From the NCBI RefSeq assembly GCF_033449965.1, contig NZ_CP137761.1, positions 2,914,001-2,978,000 on the forward strand: a DNA stretch of 64,000 nt, given 5' to 3'. Within the stretch, counting starts at the first letter, position 1. Each line of letters begins with the position of its first letter. This DNA is from Bacillus sp. T3. Lineage in GTDB: Bacteria; Bacillota; Bacilli; Bacillales; Cytobacillaceae. This document shows positions 17,465 to 24,804 of the stretch, piece by piece. The notes beneath the pieces were generated by a model. It searched no databases. It was not told the origin of the DNA and saw only the letters and a list, made by a program, of their open reading frames with translations. The translations under genes and the position numbers were made by a program.

Positions 17465-17977
17465 CTACAAAGCATTATTCATAGGAATCGCATCCGATAA
17501 TAATACTAATTGCTCATCAGGGATTTCATTATGAACAGGTATAGTTAATGGAGCAAAATTCCCAAAAGGAACTCTTACATACTCTGCTTGACTACCACAA
17601 TAATCACCAAATAGTCTAGAACATCCATAACAAGCACCGATTCCACCCTCTCGATTTACTTCACTACATTGACTCTCTAGATTAGATTGACAGTAAATGC
17701 ATTTCCCACAAGCAATATTAAAGGGGATAACAACTTTATCCCCTTGTTTCAAGAAATGCACTTCATTGCCTATTTCTTCAACGATTCCAATTGCTTCATG
17801 TCCTAAAATATAGTCCTTTTCTAAACTAGGAATCATACCATGATACGAATGTAGATCAGACCCACAAATGGAGGCATGAGTAACTTTGACGATGATATCT
17901 TCTGCATGCTTTAGTTTAGGCTCGATTACTTCCTTCAACTTTACATCCATAAACCCCTGGTATGTTACAGCTTTCAT
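17465..17977 (-). pseudogene. Zinc alcohol dehydrogenase, C-terminally truncated
   Basis: N-terminal 170 residues of a glutathione-independent formaldehyde/alcohol dehydrogenase-type MDR protein. The catalytic zinc ligands C38, H60 and E61 and the structural CGKCIYC...C zinc lobe are present. The protein ends at SDAIPMNNAL, just before the nucleotide-binding Rossmann domain, so it cannot bind NAD. Full-length relatives are about 380 residues. The missing part is not found in other frames downstream, so this is a real deletion rather than a frameshift. The ATG at 17977 follows GGAGG, 13 bp past the cytochrome stop. Confidence 0.85.
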
Positions 17978-17990
17978 CAGATTGCCTCCA

Positions 17991-19865
17991 TTACTTCTCA
18001 TCCGTGACGGTTAATAAATAGTCAATTAAAGCCTGTTGCTGCTGTTGATTAAATCCCGTTGTCTCATCAATCCAGAACTCATGGCCCTCCCCTGTTACAT
18101 TTGCACTTTTTACTGCTTCATTTTTCTTATTTTCTGCAATAACCTTCATTCGAAGCTTCGAATCAATCAATGCCAACAAACTATTCCTCGAATCTGGTAC
18201 GTTGTTCTTTAGGTACGTTCCAGGCACCCCTAAGTCTGTTAATAAATTTGGGCCAACTGCTACACCACCATCATGTAAATAAGGTGCACTCCAATATAAG
18301 CCATAGAGACTTGGTGTTTTATAAGCTCCTCCAGTATCACCATGTGCCCAACCTAGTTTAAGTTGTTCTTCCTGTTCCTTTGTCATCTGTATTCTATGTT
18401 TTATTGGATTTTTTGGAAGTGGCACCGGCGTTTGATCATCATACATGACTGGCTCATCAAAATAATTTTCTGTTTTCTTAAATGCCTTTGCCCTAGAGTC
18501 GTTTGTCCCAATTACTTTGGGCGAAATCAGTTTATTATTTGTTAAGTACTGGCCACCATGACAAGAAATACAGCCCCCTTGTTCAAAAATCCTTCTCCCT
18601 TCATCCTTTTGACTTTTTTGAATTTCAAGACTGGTTTTCATTGGATGTAGTGAATTCATAAAAGCCGACACAGCATTCATTTGCTCCCATGCACGATAAC
18701 CAGGTGAGCTGGAAAGCAAACCGATGCTTGTTAAAAAAGAAATCTTTGGAAAACTTGCTGATGGAATTAATTCATTTACCCCATCCACTCCTGGAGTTGG
18801 ATCGACCTTTGCAAAAAAGTCAGTTGGTTTTTCACCAGATTTCGGATCATATCGAAATTTTTTATTTGCTGCATTTTGTAGTAAGGTCCCCAGATATACT
18901 TCTTTATCAATATTTAACACGGGCTTACTGATATTCGTTTGGGAGACAGCATCCATATTTTGTGAATGAGCATTATTGATTGCTGCACTTATTCCCTTAA
19001 AAGGTCCTATTTGTCCTTGACCACTCCAGCCATATGGATGATCTCCCTTTGTATAAGCATCAGGGATTTGAACTGGATTGTTATGAAAATCAATTGTCGT
19101 ATCATTACTTCCTTTAGGCCATTTGACAATCTCACGATCAACATATTCCTCGAGTGCCTCGATATCAGGGAGGGCCTCAGATTTTCCTTCTGAGGTTGTC
19201 ACTACCCGCTTCGTATCCTTAATAAAATTCTTAAGATTTTCCATTTCAGTATGAGTAAAATAGGACGCTGTATTGGTACCTAATGCTAAGGTTAAGCCAA
19301 TATTTAAATCAGAATTTGGAATTCCTTGAACTACATTGCCTTCTTTATCAACGGTGGCGTGACACACTGCACAGCTTATACCAGCCTTAATTCGACCATC
19401 ATCATATTTAAATTTAACACCAACTGGTGCATATGCACCCTTTGCAACATCCAATCCAGTTTCTATTAATTCACCCTTCTCAATGGTTCGATTCCCTATT
19501 TTGACTGTTTTCGCTGCTTCTACCTTTAGGTTATGGGTTCCATTCCCTTTAAGTTTTAAGATCGCTTTAGTTATGTTAGGTATAGTAAAAGTCCCGTTAA
19601 ACAAGCCTAAAACATCTGTGAAAAATACTTCATTCCCAAAGGTTTCTTGATAGAATAATTTTTTCCCTAATTGAACTGCGTCTTCACTATTCTCTAGTTG
19701 GACATTGGTTTCCTGATTAATTTTGACTATACCAGAGTTTTCATGATTTTTTATTTTTTCATCTGGGGGAACATAGGCAAATTCAGGCTCCGTGATGGAT
19801 AAAAATAAGGTTGCCCCTATTACTCCTACTATTAATACAAGGACGATAATAATACTTTTTCGCAC
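17991..19865 (-). CDS. Membrane-anchored di-haem c-type cytochrome
   Basis: 624-aa extracytoplasmic cytochrome c held by an uncleaved N-terminal segment (residues 4-24). Two CxxCH haem sites are visible: CAVCH at residues 165-169 and CISCH in the second half, each followed by methionine- or glycine-rich loops. The second domain has the look of the cytochrome c peroxidase/MauG-type family (SLYGLYWSAPYLHDGGVAVGPNLLTDL). The start is GTG at 19865 with GGGGAG. It may be an electron-transfer or peroxidase component of the outer membrane face; its partner is unknown. The truncated dehydrogenase downstream may once have been cotranscribed. Confidence 0.82.
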   Translation of the reverse strand: MRKSIIIVLVLIVGVIGATLFLSITEPEFAYVPPDEKIKNHENSGIVKINQETNVQLENSEDAVQLGKKLFYQETFGNEVFFTDVLGLFNGTFTIPNITKAILKLKGNGTHNLKVEAAKTVKIGNRTIEKGELIETGLDVAKGAYAPVGVKFKYDDGRIKAGISCAVCHATVDKEGNVVQGIPNSDLNIGLTLALGTNTASYFTHTEMENLKNFIKDTKRVVTTSEGKSEALPDIEALEEYVDREIVKWPKGSNDTTIDFHNNPVQIPDAYTKGDHPYGWSGQGQIGPFKGISAAINNAHSQNMDAVSQTNISKPVLNIDKEVYLGTLLQNAANKKFRYDPKSGEKPTDFFAKVDPTPGVDGVNELIPSASFPKISFLTSIGLLSSSPGYRAWEQMNAVSAFMNSLHPMKTSLEIQKSQKDEGRRIFEQGGCISCHGGQYLTNNKLISPKVIGTNDSRAKAFKKTENYFDEPVMYDDQTPVPLPKNPIKHRIQMTKEQEEQLKLGWAHGDTGGAYKTPSLYGLYWSAPYLHDGGVAVGPNLLTDLGVPGTYLKNNVPDSRNSLLALIDSKLRMKVIAENKKNEAVKSANVTGEGHEFWIDETTGFNQQQQQALIDYLLTVTDEK

Positions 19866-20075
19866 GAGAGTAATCTCCCCTTTTTTCGAACAAGATGTTT
19901 TTAATATTTAACATAAGCCGGGGTTTATTCTTTTTTGAAATATATTTTTGCGTGTTAATCTGTTACCGATAGGTTTTATTTGAAACTAAACAAGAATCCA
20001 CTGTAATCATTATTAATTTGTTGTGTTTTGTGCATATTAAAAAACGATACTAAATGAAAGGGAGTTGGATGCGAA

Positions 20076-20231
20076 ATGTCAAAACAAGGCGTACAAAACA
20101 AGGACCAAATCCGAAAGCAGCTTGAAAGACAAGATAATCGAAATGACATTGAACTTGGTACTGACTACCAGATTGGAAACAGCAAATCACAAAGTCAGAA
20201 AAAAAGCGGACGCCAAATCAATAAAAAATAA
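20076..20231 (+). CDS. Small basic hydrophilic protein, 51 aa
   Basis: Short frame starting ATG at 20076 and ending TAA at 20231: highly polar, rich in Gln, Lys, Asn and Ser, starting MSKQGVQNKDQIRKQLER and ending KKSGRQINKK. A GGGAG site lies 11 nt upstream, slightly long. No family recognised. The hairpin repeat directly after the stop would end its transcript. Composition resembles small spore-associated proteins, but no SASP motif is present, so that is only a suggestion. Other overlapping frames look less protein-like. Confidence 0.5.
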   Translation: MSKQGVQNKDQIRKQLERQDNRNDIELGTDYQIGNSKSQSQKKSGRQINKK

Positions 20232-20294
20232 AAGCAAAGGGATGGTTCTTCTGATTCCAACAGATTTGGATGCAAGAGAACCATCCCCATGCTT
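20232..20294. repeat. Long inverted repeat, dispersed GGGACGGT family, copy 2
   Basis: AAGCAAAGGGATGGTTCTTCTG on the left pairs with the complement of the right arm ending CCATCCCCATGCTT. It shares the AAGCA-GGGA-GGTTCT design of the hairpin at 14014-14077. It lies between the 51-aa gene and the convergent 108-aa gene, where it can serve as a bidirectional terminator. Confidence 0.72.
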
Positions 20295-20307
20295 CTTATT
20301 CTTATTC

Positions 20308-20634
20308 TTATTCTTTTTCTTTGATTTGTTCGCGGATGGTTTCGAGTTCTTTTAATGTAAGTGCTCCAAGTGATTTTCTTATTTCATCCTCGAGTTTTTT
20401 CCGATTGCTTTCCCGATAAAGATCCCACCACGCTCTTAATCCCTCTGTTTTATCCAGAAGATATTCAACATCCAGCTCCTCGAGGTCATCATCGGATAGA
20501 TATTCCATTACTGCGCCTAGCATCCGATTCAATTGGGCAATCTCATCCTTTCCTTTGTTATTATTGGGATCTAAAGCATCTATCACTTGCTCCTGATCTG
20601 TATCTTGATTGATTGGTGTAGATTTTCGGGGCAT
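20308..20634 (-). CDS. Conserved hypothetical acidic protein, 108 aa
   Basis: Cytoplasmic, acidic and helical. ATG at 20634 has a strong AAGGAGG; the longer frame from 20721 does not. Residues 1-28 are polar and probably disordered (STPINQDTDQEQ). The rest is predicted helical with a central LSDDDLEELDVEYLLDKTEGLRAWWDLYRESNRKK block. I do not recognise a characterised family; the ending (LGALTLKELETIREQIKEKE) resembles short Bacillus proteins of unknown function. Transcribed alone. Confidence 0.7.
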   Translation of the reverse strand: MPRKSTPINQDTDQEQVIDALDPNNNKGKDEIAQLNRMLGAVMEYLSDDDLEELDVEYLLDKTEGLRAWWDLYRESNRKKLEDEIRKSLGALTLKELETIREQIKEKE

Positions 20635-20753
20635 TTTTTTCCTCCTTGTTTGCTTGTACTTTTCTTTGTTATCTACAATTTTCCAACTATTGATATCGTT
20701 TACTTCAAGAACCACACTCATTCATTACTTTTATTATTCCTTGTAAACTATTA

Positions 20754-20784
20754 TTAAATCGCGTAAGATTTAATCGTGCACGAT
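20754..20784. promoter_or_regulatory. Two inverted repeats upstream of glutathione peroxidase
   Basis: TTAAATC-GCGTAA-GATTTAA (20754-20773) has perfect 7-bp arms. The following ATCGTGCACGAT (20773-20784) is a perfect 12-bp palindrome. Either could be the operator of the MarR/OhrR-like regulator encoded by the second gene of the unit. They do not match the published B. subtilis ohrA operator. Confidence 0.5.
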
Positions 20785-20824
20785 ATATTTTTTTCTAAAT
20801 TAACGTTTCTAGGAGGAACGATCA

Positions 20825-21304
20825 ATGACAACTGTTTATGATTTTTCTGTAAAAAAGCCAAATGGAGAGCTTAAATCTTTAGTAGAATTTGAAGGTAAAA
20901 CATTATTGATTGTCAATACGGCGAGCAAATGTGGATTAACTCCACAATTCAAAGGACTTCAGGAATTATATGATAAATATAAGGAGCATGGGCTAGAGAT
21001 ACTCGGATTCCCTTGTGATCAATTCAATAACCAAGAATTTGCTAATATTAATGAAACAACTGAATTTTGCCAATTAAACTACGGAGTCACCTTTCCGATG
21101 TTTGCCAAAATTGACGTAAATGGGGAAAACGCTGAACCGCTGTTTAACTTTTTAAAAGAACAGAAAAAGGGCGTCCTTTCAAAAAATATTAAATGGAATT
21201 TCACAAAGTTCCTTATTGATAGCAAAGGTCAAGTGATTGAACGATATGCACCAACAACTACTCCAAGTAAAATCGAGGATGATTTAGTAAGATTATTTTC
21301 TTAA
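20825..21304 (+). CDS. bsaA: Glutathione peroxidase homologue (thioredoxin-dependent type)
   Basis: Cytoplasmic thiol peroxidase of the GPx family, 159 aa, reducing hydroperoxides. The peroxidatic cysteine is C36 in VNTASKCGLTPQF; the Gln in GFPCDQFNNQEF and Trp in KWNFTKFLIDSKG complete the catalytic tetrad. Organisms of this kind lack glutathione, and BsaA-type enzymes use thioredoxin or bacillithiol; C64 in GFPCDQF may resolve. The ATG has AGGAGG. It is followed 40 bp downstream by an OhrR-like regulator, so the pair is probably peroxide-inducible. Confidence 0.92.
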   Translation: MTTVYDFSVKKPNGELKSLVEFEGKTLLIVNTASKCGLTPQFKGLQELYDKYKEHGLEILGFPCDQFNNQEFANINETTEFCQLNYGVTFPMFAKIDVNGENAEPLFNFLKEQKKGVLSKNIKWNFTKFLIDSKGQVIERYAPTTTPSKIEDDLVRLFS

Positions 21305-21344
21305 CGTTACTCAAATCGATTGATTGAAATGAGAGGTGATCAGG

Positions 21345-21800
21345 ATGGAAGATTTTTTACCGATAAAACAGCAGCTGTGTTTTTCGATTTATGAAACATC
21401 CAGTGAGTTTACAAAGTTATATACCAGCGTCTTGCAGCCTTTTGGTTTAACGTATCCACAATATTTAGTTTTATTAGCACTTTGGGAAAAGGATGGAGTA
21501 ACGCTGAAAGAGCTGGGAACATCTTTGAACCTGGGAACAGGGACATTAACACCGATGATCACTCGGATGGAAGCGAACGGCTGGGTGCGAAAAGAAAGAT
21601 CGAAAGAGGATGAACGAAAGGTCTTTATTTTTCTCCAAGCTAAAGCAATCAAGGATAAGCAGGACATTTCTAAAAAAGTCGCAAAAGAAATCCAATCTTG
21701 CAAAATTGAACTCGATGAATACGAGCAGCTTATGAAGCAACTACGCCATTTAAAACAAAAACTAAGGAAACGTGGGAATGATACTCCTGCTAACAATTGA
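21345..21800 (+). CDS. OhrR-like MarR family peroxide sensor
   Basis: MarR-family repressor, 151 aa, close to OhrR. The reactive cysteine of OhrR is conserved at C12 (KQQLCFSIYE), followed by TYPQYLVLLALWEKDGVTLKELG and the winged helix LNLGTGTLTPMITRMEANGWVRKERSKEDERKV. The ATG at 21345 is favoured over the GTG at 21336 because AGAGGTG is better placed. Coupling to a glutathione peroxidase rather than to ohrA is the notable point: oxidation of C12 would release the repressor from the promoter near 20754-20784. Confidence 0.87.
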   Translation: MEDFLPIKQQLCFSIYETSSEFTKLYTSVLQPFGLTYPQYLVLLALWEKDGVTLKELGTSLNLGTGTLTPMITRMEANGWVRKERSKEDERKVFIFLQAKAIKDKQDISKKVAKEIQSCKIELDEYEQLMKQLRHLKQKLRKRGNDTPANN

Positions 21801-21855
21801 CTTTTGTTAATTAAATGTTAGGTTTCACAAACTGAGATCCTTATAAGCAGAAAAT

Positions 21856-21900
21856 GGAGTGGTCATTCAACATGTTTACTGCCACTCCCCTTCATTTTTT
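21856..21900 (+). terminator. Terminator after OhrR-like gene
   Basis: GGAGTGG (21856-21862) pairs with CCACTCC (21882-21888), followed by CCTTCATTTTTT. Confidence 0.7.
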
Positions 21901-21919
21901 ACTTCAGATATTGTGTAAA

Positions 21920-22426
21920 CTATTTCATATCACTTATCTTCACATCAAAACTTAATAACAAAACTAAAATGATGATAATCGATAAAAACCAGGCTATCAG
22001 AGGGTTTCTGTGGTGAATTGGTAGAATAGTAAAAATAATGAAAGTAAAAAAAATCGACCACCCAAAAGTCCAGCCATTATGATATGTAATAAAACCAAGC
22101 TTACTATTTACATATTCAATCATTATATAGAGTCCCGACCACATAAAAAACCAATAAACCCGTCTTTTCCTGTCTTTGGGAAATCTCCCTAAATAGATTA
22201 GTACTGTTGCGGAATAGGAAACAACCATTGCTAGAACCGTGATGATTGTATGATTGGGAAGAAATACATCGTGGAAAAGCCACATGGATTTTTTGTATAA
22301 AAGGAAATTATACAAAAAATCGCCAATTATTAAAAAGAGGATTGTTGGATAATATCTTTGCCAATTCCGCCAATCCCCCCATATAAACCCAGCAAATAAA
22401 TAAAGGATATTGATAATGATATACAT
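21920..22426 (-). CDS. CBO0543 family membrane protein
   Basis: 168-aa integral membrane protein with about five segments, of the CBO0543 family common in Bacillaceae. The blocks YYPTILFLIIGDFLYNFL, WLFHDVFLPNHTII and GLYIMIEYVNSKLGFITYHNGW are typical. Function unknown. The start ATG follows AAGGAATG. It stands alone between a terminator and an opposing gene end. The repaired gene at 11319-11886 appears to be a distant relative. Confidence 0.82.
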   Translation of the reverse strand: MYIIINILYLFAGFIWGDWRNWQRYYPTILFLIIGDFLYNFLLYKKSMWLFHDVFLPNHTIITVLAMVVSYSATVLIYLGRFPKDRKRRVYWFFMWSGLYIMIEYVNSKLGFITYHNGWTFGWSIFFTFIIFTILPIHHRNPLIAWFLSIIIILVLLLSFDVKISDMK

Positions 22427-22557
22427 AGCTTCATTCCTTAAAGAAGAGTACCATTAAATTTCCCATTTATAGGAGAAATGATTCAGTATCTTCTTTTTCG
22501 CTGTCTTTATCGATTAGTTTTGCCTTTTCCGGTAACTGGTGGACTGTTCAGGCTGCT

Positions 22558-23400
22558 TTATTCCCAATGTTCAGGTCTTCTTAGTGAAGGTGGTAATTTT
22601 GTCTGTTTGTCACCCTTTGCCGAATTCACTTGTACTTGGGTAAGAAAAATACTGCCAGTAAGATTCGCCCCACTTAAATTGGCATCTCTCAAATCAGCAC
22701 CGATTAGGTCACAATAACGGAGATCGGCTCCCTTTAGGTCTGCTGCAATCAGAAGAGCTCCTCTTAAGTTAGCACCTCGTAAGTCTGCGCCACGCAGTTT
22801 TGCACCAATTAAGTCTACCCCTCGCCCCAATTTTCGTTGTTTTTTCGGTCTTGGTGCATTGCCACGCACAACTTTACTCGTATAAAGGAGCAATTCATTT
22901 ACACGAACTCGATGCATGGGGACATCAAGAGCAAGGATTTCTTTAGGACTCAAATTTGTTAGCGACTCTATGTTAAAGATGCTCTCATTTAATTCATTCT
23001 TTATTGGTTCAGTTTCTTCTATATATAATGCCTCGTATAAGTAACGGAGCATTTCATAGAGTTGTTGCATGATTGGGAACACATCAAACATTTCCTGTGC
23101 TAATTCTGGATGTTCACGCCAATCATTCCCGTTATAGCTGAATTGCGACACTTTTTGTCCAGCGCCAAAGCATTCATAAACGGTACACCCCTTAAATCCT
23201 TTATTTCTAAGATGACGATGAATGCTGCAAGAATAATCGGATTGGAGATGATGACAAGGTGTTCCGCTTGCTTTATCATAAGCAAAATCAGCAGAATTCG
23301 CATACGGCAATGCGACACAGCAAAGTCCAAAACAATTGCTGCAATCTGCTTGAAAATGATTAATTTGTTTTGTTATTAATATCTTTGACAATTTACACAC
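22558..23400 (-). CDS. Cys-rich plus pentapeptide-repeat protein
   Basis: 280-residue two-part protein. The N-terminal 75 residues hold a cysteine cluster (CSNCFGLCC, TPCHHL, YSCSIH, GCTVYECFGAG) that looks like a metal or Fe-S binding module of the YkgJ kind. A helical middle (80-190) follows. Residues about 190-255 are pentapeptide repeats of A(D/N)LRG type (LIGAKLRGADLRGANLRGA and onward), which fold as a right-handed quadrilateral beta-helix. Starts are uncertain: GTG at 23400 or TTG at 23391, which has better spacing from AAAGG. Function unknown; the combination is found in Bacillaceae. Confidence 0.8.
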   Translation of the reverse strand: MCKLSKILITKQINHFQADCSNCFGLCCVALPYANSADFAYDKASGTPCHHLQSDYSCSIHRHLRNKGFKGCTVYECFGAGQKVSQFSYNGNDWREHPELAQEMFDVFPIMQQLYEMLRYLYEALYIEETEPIKNELNESIFNIESLTNLSPKEILALDVPMHRVRVNELLLYTSKVVRGNAPRPKKQRKLGRGVDLIGAKLRGADLRGANLRGALLIAADLKGADLRYCDLIGADLRDANLSGANLTGSIFLTQVQVNSAKGDKQTKLPPSLRRPEHWE

Positions 23401-23447
23401 AACCTTTGATGTATAATAATCATCGATTTTACTATATCCTTAACCAA

Positions 23448-24062
23448 CTACCCAGAAAATAGCGAGAAAACTAGATGGATGGCCGTACCCCAAATAATGA
23501 CGGCTGAGAGCTTATTTAGGATGCGAATGAATAACACTGAATTATTTAACCTGCCAATTTGCCGCCCAACAAAAGCAAGCGAAAAAAACCAAATCCAAGA
23601 AATCGAAATACATGCGATTGAAAATACAAGTTTCTCTGTCCCTGTATACGTGAGGGAATTTGTGCCGATTACACCAATTGTATCCATAATCGCGTGGGGA
23701 TTCAAAAGAGAAACTGACATCGCAAAGGCAATTTGCTTTCTAGTGGAAAGAGCCTTTCGTTCGAATGAGGTTGAATTAGGGTTGCTGTTCCAGGAAACAA
23801 AACCCATGTACGTTAAAAATAAAATGCCGGCTAACAATAACACAAGTTTTATCCAGTATATACCAAACACTAGCACCGATACTCCTAAAACTGCTAATGA
23901 AATTAAGACTGTATCACATAGCGATGCTGTAATAATAACGGGCAGGGTCCTCCTAAATTTCGTTTGAGTTGCCCCTTGATTAAAAACAAATACATTCTGG
24001 ACTCCTAATGGAAGAATGAGCCCAAATGCTAAAATAATTCCATGTATCACTGCACTTATCAT
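23448..24062 (-). CDS. LysE/ArgO family amino acid exporter
   Basis: 204-aa membrane exporter of the LysE superfamily, B. subtilis YisU-like, with about six membrane segments. The N-terminal FGLILPLGVQNVFVFNQGA motif and the SLLNPHAIMDTIGVIGTNS motif with its conserved NPHA are diagnostic of the LysE/ArgO branch, which exports basic amino acids. The start ATG has AAAGGATTG. Single gene; upstream control is not evident. Confidence 0.88.
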   Translation of the reverse strand: MISAVIHGIILAFGLILPLGVQNVFVFNQGATQTKFRRTLPVIITASLCDTVLISLAVLGVSVLVFGIYWIKLVLLLAGILFLTYMGFVSWNSNPNSTSFERKALSTRKQIAFAMSVSLLNPHAIMDTIGVIGTNSLTYTGTEKLVFSIACISISWIWFFSLAFVGRQIGRLNNSVLFIRILNKLSAVIIWGTAIHLVFSLFSG

Positions 24063-24298
24063 TTAAACGATACAATCCTTTCAAGCTATTAGTCTTATTA
24101 CTAAATCATACTTGAATTGTATCAACGTTGGTAGTATCTAAATTTTTGGGGAATCGTGAAAATGGAGATGAATAGCTTGGTGGCGGGTGATATGGTGAGT
24201 GCACGATTGCTATCTGTTTGCTCCGCAATGTTGAATTGATTGTTTGTTCGCCCGCCATTTTAGCCCGTATGAGAATTAAACTACGCGGATTTACATAC

Positions 24299-24511
24299 TT
24301 ACTTCTTTGCTATGTTGTTCATTAATTTGATCGATCCAAAATCCATATGGGGATAACATTGGGATTGAAATCTTTTGTATTCGTTTTCTAAATCTGTTAG
24401 AGATAATTCAAACAAATGCTGATCTTCTTTTTTATATACATTAAAGGCAATTAGTGCATCAATTAATTTCTTTCGTCTATTTTTTACTGCTCTTCGAAGA
24501 ATTTCTCCCAC
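24299..24511 (-). CDS. FbpA-like small basic protein
   Basis: 70-aa basic protein resembling the Fur-regulated basic protein FbpA/FbpB group: GEILRRAVKNRRKKLIDALIAFNVYKKEDQHLFELSLTDLENEY. In B. subtilis these assist the small RNA FsrA in the iron-sparing response. GTG at 24511 is chosen because GGAGTGATAAGG precedes it; an upstream in-frame ATG at 24580 reads into a repeat remnant. No Fur box is visible upstream, and that DNA seems replaced by the repeat. Family assignment is by resemblance only. Confidence 0.62.
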   Translation of the reverse strand: MGEILRRAVKNRRKKLIDALIAFNVYKKEDQHLFELSLTDLENEYKRFQSQCYPHMDFGSIKLMNNIAKK

Positions 24512-24552
24512 CCTTATCACTCCTAATTTCTGATTTACTTTTGTTTTACTTG

Positions 24553-24630
24553 TCTTTGCTTTCCGCTCTAGGTGCTCCAATCAAAATCGTACTCAGAAAT
24601 CTTCAATGCTCTTTAACAAGCCTTACTAAA
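24553..24630. repeat. Decayed copy of the 15.4-kb dispersed repeat
   Basis: GCTTTCCGCTCTAGGTGCTC, then CAATCAAAATCGTACTCAGAAATC and AATGCTCTTTAACAAGCC, align with parts of the element at 15432-15575 (TTTCCGCTGCAGGTGCTC and ATGGATCTTTAACACTACC) after an internal deletion. It lies just upstream of the FbpA-like gene. Confidence 0.55.
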
Positions 24631-24662
24631 AAGCATTAGGGATTGATTGTTCGAAACACCTC

Positions 24663-24713
24663 AAAACAAAAAGGCTCTCTATTTTAGGTCCACAACCCTT
24701 TAATAGAGAGCCT
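24663..24713 (-). terminator. Terminator after metY
   Basis: AGGCTCTCTATT (24672-24683) pairs with AATAGAGAGCCT (24702-24713); on the minus strand the stem is followed by TTTTTGTTTTG. Confidence 0.87.
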
Positions 24714-24804
24714 CCAGTGTTCTAGTCGGCAATGCATTGTTACTTTTCATATTATATTGTTGATTTTTGCAAAATATGATTATTTTTAAAAAACAACCCG
24801 ATTA

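Noticed and set aside
24180..24258. Long hairpin TGGCGGG...CCCGCCA downstream of the FbpA-like gene
   Set aside because: Only a 7-bp stem with a 63-nt loop; it may be a fortuitous pairing or a weak terminator.
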